From Haematobacter massiliensis (lineage in GTDB: Bacteria; Pseudomonadota; Alphaproteobacteria; Rhodobacterales; Rhodobacteraceae): DNA of 64,000 nt. The stretch's first letter is position 1. Every line of letters starts with the position of its first letter. The notes beneath the pieces were generated by a model. The model saw nothing but the letters and a program-made list of their open reading frames with translations, was not told the origin of the DNA and did not search any database. Below are positions 47,776 to 56,719 of this stretch, in pieces. The translations under genes and the position numbers were made by a program. The stretch is from positions 124,001 to 188,000 of the forward strand of contig NZ_JGYG01000007.1 in the NCBI RefSeq assembly GCF_000740795.1. Direction: 5' to 3'.

Positions 47776-50663
47776 AGGATTTCATCATCCCCGATGACCG
47801 GGATTTCGGCACACCCCCCTCGAAGGCGAAGACGATGGTCACCCTGACGATCGACGGCTTCGACGTGACGGTGCCGGAAGGCACCTCGATCATGCGGGCG
47901 GCTGCTGAAATCGGTATTACCGTGCCCAAGCTCTGCGCGTCCGACAATCTGGAAGCCTTTGGCTCCTGCCGTCTCTGCCTGGTGGAGATCGAGGGGCGGA
48001 ACGGCACACCCGCCTCCTGCACCACACCGGTCGCGCCGGGCATCAGGGTGAAGACACAGACGGGGCGGCTGAAGGACCTGCGGCGCGGCGTGATGGAGCT
48101 CTACATCTCCGACCATCCGCTGGACTGCCTGACCTGCGCCGCGAACGGAGATTGCGAGCTGCAGGACATGGCCGGCGCAGTCGGCCTGCGCGAGGTGCGC
48201 TACACCGCGCCGGCAGGCGGCATGGCCACGCATTTCGCCCGCAACACATCCGGTGAGGCCAATCCGAAATGGCTGCCAAAGGATGAATCGAACCCTTATT
48301 TCACCTATGATCCTGCGAAATGCATCGTCTGCAACCGCTGCGTCCGCGCCTGCGAGGAGGTGCAGGGTACCTTCGCCCTGACCATCACCGGACGCGGCTT
48401 TGACAGCCGGGTGGCGGCGGGTGCTGCGGGCGACAGTTTCCTGACCTCGGACTGTGTGTCCTGCGGCGCCTGTGTCCAGGCCTGCCCGACTGCGACACTT
48501 CAGGAAAAATCGGTGATCGAGATCGGTACGCCCGACCGCTCCATCGTGACCACCTGCGCCTATTGCGGGGTCGGATGCCAGTTCAAGGCGGAGATGCGGG
48601 GCGACGATCTGGTCCGTATGGTGCCGTGGAAGGAGGGCAAGGCGAACCACGGCCATTCCTGCGTGAAGGGCCGCTTCGCCTGGGGCTATGCCACGCACCC
48701 CGACCGTGTCCTGTCCCCGATGATACGTGACACGATCAGCGATCCGTGGCGCGAAGTATCCTGGGAGGAGGCGCTGACCTTCGCGGCCGGCCGGCTGAGG
48801 GGGATCCAGCAGCGCTACGGGCGGAACTCCATCGGGGTCATCACCTCATCCCGTTGCACGAACGAGGAAACGTATCTCGTCCAGAAGCTGACCCGCGCCG
48901 TCTTCCGCAACAACAACACCGACACCTGCGCCCGCGTGTGCCATTCACCCACCGGCTACGGGCTGGGCCAGACTTTCGGGACGTCGGCGGGCACCCAGGA
49001 TTTCGACTCGGTAGAAGCCGCAGACGTCATCATGGTGATCGGTGCCAATCCGGTGTCCGGCCATCCCGTTTTCGCAAGCCGGATGCGGAAGCGGTTGCGG
49101 CAGGGGGCGAAGCTCATCGTGATCGATCCGCGCCGCACGGAAATGGTCGAGGGTCCGCACGTCAAGGCGGACCACCACCTACCCCTCAGACCCGGAACAA
49201 ACGTGGCCGTCGTGACCGCGATGGCCCACGTGATCGTCACCGAAGGGCTGGTAAACGAAACCTTCGTGCGGGAACGGTGCGATTGGGACGAATACGAAGA
49301 TTACGCCGATTTCGTCTCCGATCCACGTCACAGCCCGGAAGCCACCGAAGCGCTGACCGGCGTTCCGGGGGCAGAACTGCGCGCCGCGGCCCGGCTCTAT
49401 GCCACGGGCGGGAACGCGGCGATCTACTACGGGCTTGGCGTGACCGAGCATAGCCAGGGCTCCACTACAGTCATTGGCATCGCCAACCTCGCCATGCTGA
49501 CCGGCAACATCGGGCGTGACGGTGTGGGGGTGAACCCGCTTCGCGGCCAGAACAACGTTCAGGGCTCCTGCGACATGGGATCGTTCCCGCATGAGCTGCC
49601 GGGCTACCGGCATGTGAAGAACGCCGACGCCCGCGCCATCTATGAGGCGGAGTGGGGCGTAAGCATTGACGCGGAACCGGGCCTACGGATCCCCAACATG
49701 CTGGACGCGGCGGTTGAGGGTGGTTTCAAGGGACTTTACTGCCAGGGTGAGGACATCCTGCAATCGGACCCGGACACGAAACACGTCTCTGCCGGGCTGG
49801 CGGCAATGGAATGCGTCATCGTCCACGACCTGTTCCTGAACGAGACGGCGAACTATGCGCATGTCTTCCTGCCGGGATCGTCGTTCCTTGAGAAAGACGG
49901 CACCTTCACCAACGCCGAACGACGGATCAACCGTGTGCGCAAGGTGATGGCACCCAAGGCGACCTATGCGGATTGGGAAGTCACCCAGATGCTGGCCAAT
50001 GCCATGGGGGCGGACTGGAACTACACCCACCCCTCCGAGATCATGGCAGAGATCGCCCGTACCACCCCCACCTTCACCGGTGTCAGCTACGACCGACTGG
50101 ACTGGTTGGGATCTGTGCAGTGGCCTTGCAACGACGAGGCCCCGGAAGGCACGCCGATCATGCATGTCGATCATTTCGTGCGCGGCAAGGGCAAGCTGAT
50201 CCGTACGGAATACGTGGCGACAGATGAACGTACCGGGCCGCGCTTTCCCCTGCTGCTGACGACGGGGCGGATCCTCAGCCAGTATAACGTTGGGGCGCAG
50301 ACGCGGCGGACGGCGAACACCGTATGGCATACGGAGGATGTGCTGGAAATCCACCCGCATGACGCGGAGGTTCGTGGCATTCGGGAGGGAGACTGGGTCC
50401 GGCTTGCCTCCCGCGCGGGAGAGACGACCCTCCGGGCGGAACTGACCGATCGTGTAAGTCCCGGTGTGGTCTATACCACCTTCCACCACCCTGAGACTCA
50501 GGCTAACGTCATCACCACCGATTATTCCGACTGGGCCACCAACTGCCCGGAATATAAGGTGACGGCTGTGCAGGTGGCGCCCTCCAACGGTCCGAGCACC
50601 TGGCAGGAGGAATATGCCGCCATGGCAGAACGCTCACGCCGCGTTTTGCCAGCGGCGGAGTGA
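47772..50663 (+). CDS. fdsA: NAD-dependent formate dehydrogenase alpha subunit FdsA (Mo-bisMGD)
   Basis: A 963-residue catalytic subunit that oxidises formate to CO2. The N-terminal NuoG-like part binds a [2Fe-2S] cluster (Cys55, 66, 69, 83) and a His-ligated [4Fe-4S] cluster (His115, Cys119, 122, 128). Two ferredoxin-type clusters follow (Cys184/187/190/194 and Cys228/231/234/238), then the cluster next to the molybdopterin (Cys262/265/269/297). The molybdenum ligand is Cys390, followed by His391 (ARVCHSPTGYGLG). It is Cys rather than Sec. The C-terminal molybdopterin dinucleotide domain has TTGRILSQYNVGAQTRR. The start at 47772 has GGAGG six bases ahead and overlaps the small ORF. Confidence 0.97.
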   Translation: MKDFIIPDDRDFGTPPSKAKTMVTLTIDGFDVTVPEGTSIMRAAAEIGITVPKLCASDNLEAFGSCRLCLVEIEGRNGTPASCTTPVAPGIRVKTQTGRLKDLRRGVMELYISDHPLDCLTCAANGDCELQDMAGAVGLREVRYTAPAGGMATHFARNTSGEANPKWLPKDESNPYFTYDPAKCIVCNRCVRACEEVQGTFALTITGRGFDSRVAAGAAGDSFLTSDCVSCGACVQACPTATLQEKSVIEIGTPDRSIVTTCAYCGVGCQFKAEMRGDDLVRMVPWKEGKANHGHSCVKGRFAWGYATHPDRVLSPMIRDTISDPWREVSWEEALTFAAGRLRGIQQRYGRNSIGVITSSRCTNEETYLVQKLTRAVFRNNNTDTCARVCHSPTGYGLGQTFGTSAGTQDFDSVEAADVIMVIGANPVSGHPVFASRMRKRLRQGAKLIVIDPRRTEMVEGPHVKADHHLPLRPGTNVAVVTAMAHVIVTEGLVNETFVRERCDWDEYEDYADFVSDPRHSPEATEALTGVPGAELRAAARLYATGGNAAIYYGLGVTEHSQGSTTVIGIANLAMLTGNIGRDGVGVNPLRGQNNVQGSCDMGSFPHELPGYRHVKNADARAIYEAEWGVSIDAEPGLRIPNMLDAAVEGGFKGLYCQGEDILQSDPDTKHVSAGLAAMECVIVHDLFLNETANYAHVFLPGSSFLEKDGTFTNAERRINRVRKVMAPKATYADWEVTQMLANAMGADWNYTHPSEIMAEIARTTPTFTGVSYDRLDWLGSVQWPCNDEAPEGTPIMHVDHFVRGKGKLIRTEYVATDERTGPRFPLLLTTGRILSQYNVGAQTRRTANTVWHTEDVLEIHPHDAEVRGIREGDWVRLASRAGETTLRAELTDRVSPGVVYTTFHHPETQANVITTDYSDWATNCPEYKVTAVQVAPSNGPSTWQEEYAAMAERSRRVLPAAE

Positions 50664-50673
50664 GGAAGGGGTC

Positions 50674-50910
50674 ATGAGCAATACGGACGAACGGCTGGTC
50701 CGCATGGCCAACCAGATCGCGCTCTTCATGGAAACCAGGCCGCGGGAAGCTGCGGCCGCCGGAGTGGCCTCGCATATCAACGACTATTGGGAGCCGCGGA
50801 TGCGATCGCGGCTTCTGGCTCTTGCTGCGGAACCTGAGGGCGATGCGCTCCGCCCGCTTGTCCGGGAAGCGCTGCCGACAATCCGCAAACCTGCCGCCGA
50901 GCGGGCCTGA
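50674..50910 (+). CDS. fdsD: Formate dehydrogenase delta subunit FdsD
   Basis: A 78-residue helical protein matching FdsD: ERLVRMANQIALFMETRPRE, then AAAAGVASHINDYWEPRMRS. In characterised systems FdsD is needed for activity of the FdsGBA complex and works with the sulfurtransferase FdhD/FdsC during cofactor insertion. It starts 10 bases after fdsA with AGGAAGGGG as ribosome site. Its stop overlaps the mobA start (TGATG). Confidence 0.92.
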   Translation: MSNTDERLVRMANQIALFMETRPREAAAAGVASHINDYWEPRMRSRLLALAAEPEGDALRPLVREALPTIRKPAAERA

Positions 50911-51524
50911 TGGTCAGCAGCCGGCCGCCCGCGGTCATCCTCGCCGGAGGCCTTTCTCGGAGGATGGGCGGTGGTGACAAGGCACTCAAGCCTCTGGGGA
51001 GCGGGACGCTTCTTTCGCACGTCATCGCGCGATTGGGCGCACAGGTGTCGTCCTTGGCGCTGAACATCAACGGAGACGCCAGGCGCTTTGATGTCAACCT
51101 GCCCGGTCTCGCCGACAGTATTCCCGATCATCCCGGGCCGCTTGCCGGCATACTGGCGGGTATGGAATGGGCGGCGGCGGCTCAGGCTGACTGGATCGTC
51201 ACGGCGGCCTGTGACACGCCCTTCCTGCCCGCCGATCTGGTGGTGCGGCTCTGCGCGCGACAGGAGGAGACCGGTGCCCCGATCGTGCTGGCTGCCAGCG
51301 GGCCGGGCGGCAAACCCGTGATGCATCCCACCTTCGGCCTTTGGTCGACCGCGCTCGCCCCCGCCCTCCGCCGGGACATTACCGGCGGCTCCCGGCGTAT
51401 TCGCGATTTCGCCGAGCGGGCGGGACTGGCGCTTGCCCCATTCGATGGCGATCCTTTCTTCAACGTCAACACGCCCGAGGATCTGGACGAGGCACGCCGA
51501 CGGCTTGCGGAGTACACGTCGTGA
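50910..51524 (+). CDS. mobA: Molybdenum cofactor guanylyltransferase MobA
   Basis: A 204-residue nucleotidyltransferase that attaches GMP to Mo-molybdopterin to give the bis-MGD cofactor required by FdsA. The GTP-binding signature ILAGGLSRRMGGGDKAL is at 10-26, and further motifs are DHPGPLAGILAGMEWA and TAACDTPFLPADLV. It begins at an ATG overlapping the fdsD stop. A 4-base GTGA overlap couples it to the next gene. Its place in the formate dehydrogenase operon suggests a dedicated supply of cofactor. Confidence 0.95.
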   Translation: MVSSRPPAVILAGGLSRRMGGGDKALKPLGSGTLLSHVIARLGAQVSSLALNINGDARRFDVNLPGLADSIPDHPGPLAGILAGMEWAAAAQADWIVTAACDTPFLPADLVVRLCARQEETGAPIVLAASGPGGKPVMHPTFGLWSTALAPALRRDITGGSRRIRDFAERAGLALAPFDGDPFFNVNTPEDLDEARRRLAEYTS

Positions 51525-52861
51525 GGGTGTTCGGCATCACCGGCTGGAAGAACAGCGGCAAGACCGGGCTGATGGAACGGCTTGTCACGGAATTCACCAA
51601 CAGCGGCTACCGTGTCTCGACGCTGAAGCACGCCCATCATGACGCCGATGTCGATGAACCCGGCCGCGACAGTTATCGCCATCGAGCGGCGGGGGCGGAG
51701 GAGGTGTTGCTGTCCACCTCGCAACGCTGGGCGTTGATGCATGAGTTGCGCGGCGCGGCGGAGCCTTCTCTCGCAGATCACCTTGCCCGCCTTGCGCCTG
51801 TTGACATTGTGCTGGTGGAGGGGTGGAAGCGCGACGCGCATCCCAAGATCGAATGTCACCGGGCTGAGACGGGAAATCCTTTGATACAGCCCGGCGACCC
51901 AACGATCCGGGCCGTGGCGAGCGACAGCATTGCCCCCGGCAGCCTGACGGTTCCCGTGCTCGACCTCAATGACACAGCCGCTATTGCCGCTCTCATTCTC
52001 ACCGAGACGGAACCGCAAGCGACGCGCGCCATACCCATGCCCTTCCCCAATCAGCGCAGCATTCGACGCCTGAGGTTCGCAAATGACGAGGTCACGGAGG
52101 GGGAGCGCGTTCTGCCCGCGGAGACGGCGGTCGCCCTTTCCTACAACGGGTCCACTCAAGCGGTCATGATGGCCACGCCAGAGAATCTGCACGACTTCGC
52201 TTTGGGCTATTCTCTGACAGAAGGGATTGCTCGTTCGACCGAAATCGAGCGGATCGAGGCTGTAGAGACTCCCCGCGGGATCGACCTGCAAATCTGGCTG
52301 GCCCACGGGGCAGAGGCTCGACAGGTTGCCCGACGGAGGCAGAGCTTTGGTCCCATGGGTTGCGGTCTTTGCGGGATCGAGAGTCTGGAGGAGGTCTTGC
52401 GGGACGTGCCGCGCGTTGCGAGTCCGCCGTGGACCGTTATGGCGAACGACATCGCCCCCGCCGTCGCAGGGATCGGCGCAAAGCAGCGGCTCCGCGCGCA
52501 GAGCGGCGCTCTCCATGCGGCAGCATTTTGGCAACCGGCGCGGGGGATCGTCATGCTGCGGGAGGACGTTGGGCGTCACAACGCGCTCGACAAACTCTGC
52601 GGTGCACTCACGACCGCCGATGTGAACCCCGCTTCTGGCGCTGTGGTGATGACAAGCCGCCTCTCCATCGACCTCGTGCAGAAATGCGCGATGCTGCGTG
52701 CGCCCATGCTCATTGCCGTCTCCGCCCCCACGGCAGAGGCAGTGGCTCTGGCAGAGCACTCCGGCATCACGCTCATCACTCTCGCAGGGGCGGCCGGGTG
52801 CGACGTCTGGAGCCATCCGGGGCGGGTGAGCCAACCTGCCCTGCCGGATCAGCCTCTATGA
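51521..52861 (+). CDS. MobB-FdhD fusion protein
   Basis: A 446-residue two-part protein beginning with GTG at 51521 (GTGA overlap with mobA). Residues 1-165 are MobB: P-loop GWKNSGKT (8-15), HAHHDADVDEPGRDSYRHRA and LVEGWKRDAHPKIE, the GTP-binding partner of MobA. Residues about 180-446 are FdhD/FdsC, the sulfurtransferase that sulfurates Mo-bisMGD before insertion: YNGSTQAVMMATP, FALGYSLTEGI, catalytic Cys pair CGLC (281-284) and EDVGRHNALDKLCGA. No stop or frame change separates the parts; the linker is about 15 residues. These are normally separate proteins; fusion would channel cofactor from guanylylation to sulfuration. Its stop overlaps the moeA start. Confidence 0.93.
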   Translation: MRVFGITGWKNSGKTGLMERLVTEFTNSGYRVSTLKHAHHDADVDEPGRDSYRHRAAGAEEVLLSTSQRWALMHELRGAAEPSLADHLARLAPVDIVLVEGWKRDAHPKIECHRAETGNPLIQPGDPTIRAVASDSIAPGSLTVPVLDLNDTAAIAALILTETEPQATRAIPMPFPNQRSIRRLRFANDEVTEGERVLPAETAVALSYNGSTQAVMMATPENLHDFALGYSLTEGIARSTEIERIEAVETPRGIDLQIWLAHGAEARQVARRRQSFGPMGCGLCGIESLEEVLRDVPRVASPPWTVMANDIAPAVAGIGAKQRLRAQSGALHAAAFWQPARGIVMLREDVGRHNALDKLCGALTTADVNPASGAVVMTSRLSIDLVQKCAMLRAPMLIAVSAPTAEAVALAEHSGITLITLAGAAGCDVWSHPGRVSQPALPDQPL

Positions 52862-53985
52862 CAATGCCCGCATGCATCGGGGCGGCTTCTCTTTCTGCGG
52901 CGGACGCGGTCGCACGCAGGCTGGCTCGACCGGTGACGGAAGTGGAACAGGTCCCGCTGAGCGCGGCCAAGGGTCGGGTCTTGGCGGAGGCGCTCCGCGC
53001 TCCGCTGGACCTGCCGCGTTTCAACCTTGCGGCGATGGATGGTTATGCGTTTGCCGGGGACGCGCCGGGCCGGGCCATTCTGGAGAATGCGATCCCCATC
53101 CGAACCGGCGCCCCACTCCCGCCCGGATTGGACCGGGTGGTTGTGCTCGAAGACGTCGAGCATCATGACCAGGGCATGAGCTGTCGCCGCTTCCCTGGCG
53201 AATGGGAAAATGTGCGCCGGACAGGCTCGGAGCTTCGACAAGGCGACACCGTGTTGAGCGCAGGAAGCCGCATCACTCCCGCCGCTGCCCTCGCGGCCGC
53301 CATGGTCGGCGCGGACAGGCTCCCTGTCTGGCGGCGGATACGGGTGGGGTTCTTCTGCACCGGAAACGAGATTGCGCCGCCTGGCAGCTCCCTTGCGCCG
53401 GGCCAGGTCTGGAACGCAAACCGCCCCTTTTTCGTGTCGACGCTCACCCGGCCAGAGGTCGCTCTTCAGGATGCCGGCGACCTCCCGGACGATCCGGAGG
53501 CGATCGCCGGTGCCCTCACTGATCTGAAGGGATGCGACCTCATCGTCACCACCGGCGGGTCTTCTGTCGGAGAAGCCGACTATATGGCGGAGGCATTCCT
53601 TCGGGCAGGTGGGCGATTTGCGGTGCGGGGGGTAGCACTGAAGCCCGGGAAGCCGGTCATGATGGGTCAGCTCGGCGCGGCTCTTTGGCTTGGCCTGCCG
53701 GGAACGCCGGTTGCTGCCTTCACCTGCTGGCATCTGTTCGGTGAACCTTTGGTTCGTACAGTGGCAAGATTGCCGCTGGTCGCCCATCGCACTGAAATCG
53801 CCGCTTTCTCCGCCGTTCCCCGCCCCGGTCGGTCAGAAATCGTGCTCGTGCGGCTGGTGAAGGGGGTGGCACAGGCTCTCCCGCTCCTGCCCACCTCCAC
53901 CGCGATCGCAGACGGCCTCGCAATTCTGCCCGACACCGGTACGGCGTTGCATCCGGGCGATGCGGTCACCGTCTTGCCGGTCTAG
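52858..53985 (+). CDS. moeA: Molybdopterin molybdenumtransferase MoeA
   Basis: A 375-residue enzyme that inserts molybdate into adenylylated molybdopterin. It is slightly shorter than the usual 390-410. Motifs are RFNLAAMDGYAFAGDAPG, the PIRTGAPLPPG loop, DLIVTTGGSSVGEADYM (MPT-binding domain) and KPGKPVMMGQLG through LPGTPVAAFTCW. The start at 52858 overlaps the stop of the MobB-FdhD gene (ATGA). It is the last gene of the fds operon; its stop shares a CTAG with the stop of the convergent davA gene. Confidence 0.94.
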   Translation: MTMPACIGAASLSAADAVARRLARPVTEVEQVPLSAAKGRVLAEALRAPLDLPRFNLAAMDGYAFAGDAPGRAILENAIPIRTGAPLPPGLDRVVVLEDVEHHDQGMSCRRFPGEWENVRRTGSELRQGDTVLSAGSRITPAAALAAAMVGADRLPVWRRIRVGFFCTGNEIAPPGSSLAPGQVWNANRPFFVSTLTRPEVALQDAGDLPDDPEAIAGALTDLKGCDLIVTTGGSSVGEADYMAEAFLRAGGRFAVRGVALKPGKPVMMGQLGAALWLGLPGTPVAAFTCWHLFGEPLVRTVARLPLVAHRTEIAAFSAVPRPGRSEIVLVRLVKGVAQALPLLPTSTAIADGLAILPDTGTALHPGDAVTVLPV

Positions 53986-54740
53986 ACCACCCGCCGAGCC
54001 TTCAACTGTCGCGCGCCCTCCGTCTCAGAGTGCGGGGGAAGCTCGGCGATCAGCAAGGCCTCACCCGCCCCCGCAGAGGCTAGGATCGTCCCGTCAGGCG
54101 CCACGATCACCGAGCCGCCGCCATAGGTCAGCCCGGCCTCCGTGCCCGCATAATTGGCATAGGCAATTACTACGCCCGACTCCGCCGCCCGCGCACGCAC
54201 AAGGATCTCCGGCACATGGGGGAAGCCTGCGGGATTGGCGGTGGGGACGAGCAACATCTCCACACCCGTCATCGCCAGGGCACGTGCATGTTCGGGAAAC
54301 TCGATGTCATAGCAGATCAGGAGCCCGGCAGCTCGATCTTCCACCGAGAACGCCACGTATTCGTCGCCCGGAGCGAATGACCGCGCCTCATCAGGACCAT
54401 AGGGCTGGATCTTGCGGTAATGCGCACGCTCTGTGCCATCGGCGTCAAAGAAGGTCGCAGCATTCCACAACCTGCCTTCCGCCCGCTCCGCCCAGCCAAC
54501 CACCAACCCCGCGCCTGCCTCCTTGGTCAGCGCAGAGAGCCGCGCCCGCCAGCCAGCGCCATCCGCCTCGCTCACCTGCGAATGAAGATCGAAGCGGTTG
54601 TAGCCGGGCAGGTAAAGCTCCGGCGCGACCAGAACGTCCGCCCCCGCAAGCGCCGCAGCCCGAAGCTGGACCTCCAGACGGCGAAGGGCTGCGTCCACAT
54701 CTCCATCGGTCGGCGGCGCCTGATAGACAGCGATCTTCAT
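53982..54740 (-). CDS. davA: 5-aminovaleramide amidohydrolase DavA (nitrilase superfamily)
   Basis: A 252-residue carbon-nitrogen hydrolase. The catalytic triad is Glu41 (APELYLPGYN), Lys110 (HYRKIQPYGPDE) and Cys143 (LLICYDIEFPE). Overall it resembles Pseudomonas DavA, which converts 5-aminovaleramide to 5-aminovalerate. The assignment is supported by the divergent davB next to it, whose product makes that amide. The start at 54740 (MKIAVYQAPP) has GGGAGGGAAG upstream; the open frame ahead of it is not nitrilase-like. Other omega-amidase activities cannot be excluded from sequence alone. Confidence 0.87.
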   Translation of the reverse strand: MKIAVYQAPPTDGDVDAALRRLEVQLRAAALAGADVLVAPELYLPGYNRFDLHSQVSEADGAGWRARLSALTKEAGAGLVVGWAERAEGRLWNAATFFDADGTERAHYRKIQPYGPDEARSFAPGDEYVAFSVEDRAAGLLICYDIEFPEHARALAMTGVEMLLVPTANPAGFPHVPEILVRARAAESGVVIAYANYAGTEAGLTYGGGSVIVAPDGTILASAGAGEALLIAELPPHSETEGARQLKARRVV

Positions 54741-54835
54741 GGTCTTCCCTCCCGGGCGGAATTTTGAACATAGTTCTGCCACGAGACACGCACCCTTGCC
54801 AGCAGCCGCGCGCAGGACAGCAGAAGGCACGACCG

Positions 54836-56509
54836 ATGACCCTCCTCGACACCGACAACATACCGGGCGTGAGCGCCTTCGGGCCGGACTTCCCCTTTGC
54901 TTACGACGACTGGCTGGATCATCCCGCCGGACTCGGGTCGATCCCGGAGGAGCGGTATGGAACGCGGGTCGCGGTGATCGGCGCCGGGGCTGCGGGAATC
55001 GTCGCAGCCTACGAGTTGATGAAGCTAGGGCTGCGGCCCATCGTCTACGAAGCCGCGCGCTTCGGGGGCCGGCTCCGGTCCGAGCCTTTCGAGGGTACGG
55101 ATGGCATTGTCGCGGAACTGGGCGGAATGCGCTTCCCTGTCTCGTCCCGCGGTTTTTATCACTATATCGACCTGCTGGGGCTGGAAAGCCGCCCGTTTCC
55201 CAATCCCTTGACCCCGGCTGCGGGTTCTACGGTCATCGACCTGGAGGGGGAGACGCATTACGCAAGGACGCTCGCCGATCTGCCCCCGCTCTACCACCAG
55301 GTTGCCGCCGCCTATCGCGACGCATTGGAGGAGCATGTGCGCTTTTCCGACCTGCAGACCGCCATGCGCGACCGCGACGCGAGCCGGCTGAAGGAGCTGT
55401 GGGATCCGCTGGTGCGAGACTGGGACGAACGGACATTCTACGATTTCGTCGCGTCTTCCTCTGCGTTCTCCCGCCTCGGCTTTCGGCACCGGGAGGTTTT
55501 CGGACAGGTTGGCTTCGGCACGGGTGGCTGGGACAGCGATTTCCCCAATTCGATGCTCGAGATCCTCCGCGTCAATCTGGCGGAGCTGGATGACAACCAG
55601 CGCTTCATCGTCGGCGGGGTGGAGCAGATGCCCCAGCAACTTTGGCGTCACCCGCCGGAACGATTGGCACATTGGCCTCGGGGCACGACGCTTGCTTCGC
55701 TGAATGGCGGCGTGGCAAGGGGCCGGGTGGTGGCGATTTCTCGGGCGCCTGAGGGTGATCTTCGCCTCCGTGACCGCTGGGGACGGGAGGACGATTACCC
55801 CGCGGTGATCGTCACCTGCCAAAGCCACCTTCTCACCACTTCCATAAGCGTGGACGAGACGATCTTCGATCAGAAACTCTGGATGGCACTGGATCGGACG
55901 CGCTATATGCAGGCCGCCAAGACCTTCGTCATGGTGGATCGGCCGTTCTGGCGTGACATCGACCCCGACACGGGAAGAGAGCCGTTGTCGATGACGTTGA
56001 CCGACCGCATCACGCGGGGCACCTATCTCTTCGACAACGGGCCGGATCAGCCGGCAGTGATCTGCCTCAGCTATTCATGGATGACGGACGCGTTGAAGGT
56101 TCTGCCCCTGTCCTGCGAGCGGCGGGTGGAACTTGCGCTTTCCGCCCTGAAACAAATCTATCCGAAGACCGATATCGCCAGCCATATCGTCAGCCAGCCG
56201 ATCTGCGTAAGCTGGGAGGCGGATGAGAACTTCCTCGGCGCGTTCAAGGGAGCGCTTCCCGGCCACTATCGCTACAATCACCGCATGTACGGTCATTTCA
56301 TGCAGGCCGGCCTGCCTCCCGCTCAACGCGGCATCTTTCTCGCGGGTGACGGGATAAGCTGGACACCTGCCTGGGTCGAAGGCGCGGTGCAGACCGCGCT
56401 GAATGCCGTCTGGGGGGTCATGACGCATCTCGGGGGGCAGTCCCCGGCGGACAATCCCGGCCCAGGGGATATGTATCCGCGTCTTGGCCCGCTCCGCCTC
56501 GACGACTGA
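54836..56509 (+). CDS. davB: L-lysine 2-monooxygenase DavB (flavin amine oxidase family)
   Basis: A 557-residue FAD enzyme that oxidatively decarboxylates L-lysine to 5-aminovaleramide. The sequence from FGPDFPFAYDDWLDHPAGLG through the FAD loop IGAGAAGIVAAYELMKLGL (about 48-66), ELGGMRFPVSSRGFYHY, EVFGQVGFGTGGWDSDFPNS and FKGALPGHYRYNHRMYGHFM is, from memory, very close to Pseudomonas putida DavB and more distant from tryptophan 2-monooxygenase. The length is also right. It is divergent from davA with a 95-base shared promoter region. Genes for 5-aminovalerate transamination (davT/davD) are not in the window. Confidence 0.9.
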   Translation: MTLLDTDNIPGVSAFGPDFPFAYDDWLDHPAGLGSIPEERYGTRVAVIGAGAAGIVAAYELMKLGLRPIVYEAARFGGRLRSEPFEGTDGIVAELGGMRFPVSSRGFYHYIDLLGLESRPFPNPLTPAAGSTVIDLEGETHYARTLADLPPLYHQVAAAYRDALEEHVRFSDLQTAMRDRDASRLKELWDPLVRDWDERTFYDFVASSSAFSRLGFRHREVFGQVGFGTGGWDSDFPNSMLEILRVNLAELDDNQRFIVGGVEQMPQQLWRHPPERLAHWPRGTTLASLNGGVARGRVVAISRAPEGDLRLRDRWGREDDYPAVIVTCQSHLLTTSISVDETIFDQKLWMALDRTRYMQAAKTFVMVDRPFWRDIDPDTGREPLSMTLTDRITRGTYLFDNGPDQPAVICLSYSWMTDALKVLPLSCERRVELALSALKQIYPKTDIASHIVSQPICVSWEADENFLGAFKGALPGHYRYNHRMYGHFMQAGLPPAQRGIFLAGDGISWTPAWVEGAVQTALNAVWGVMTHLGGQSPADNPGPGDMYPRLGPLRLDD

Positions 56510-56719
56510 GATAGAAACCCGTTCTGCTCTCCAGACGATTTACCCGCCGGACTGACACCCGCGGTTTGGCCGAAGGAGGCCCACAACAAGGCTGATCCTG
56601 CCGAGCCGCAGAGGCCCATCGACCTCATGCGGGCTTGGGGAGCAACCCCTGCTATCCCCGGTTTTCTTGGCCATTGCCCCCGCAATCGCCCCGAAATCGA
56701 CCAATCGAGCCCGCGATCC

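Noticed and set aside
47772-50663. Possible selenocysteine formate dehydrogenase
   Set aside because: The molybdenum ligand position is Cys390 encoded by TGC, and no in-frame TGA interrupts fdsA.
51182-52834. Long open frame antisense to mobA and mobB/fdhD
   Set aside because: No recognisable protein; the sense strand encodes unambiguous molybdenum-cofactor proteins.
54836-56509. Tryptophan 2-monooxygenase (IaaM) of an auxin pathway
   Set aside because: The sequence recalls DavB much more closely, and the neighbour is a nitrilase-type DavA rather than an amidase-signature IaaH.
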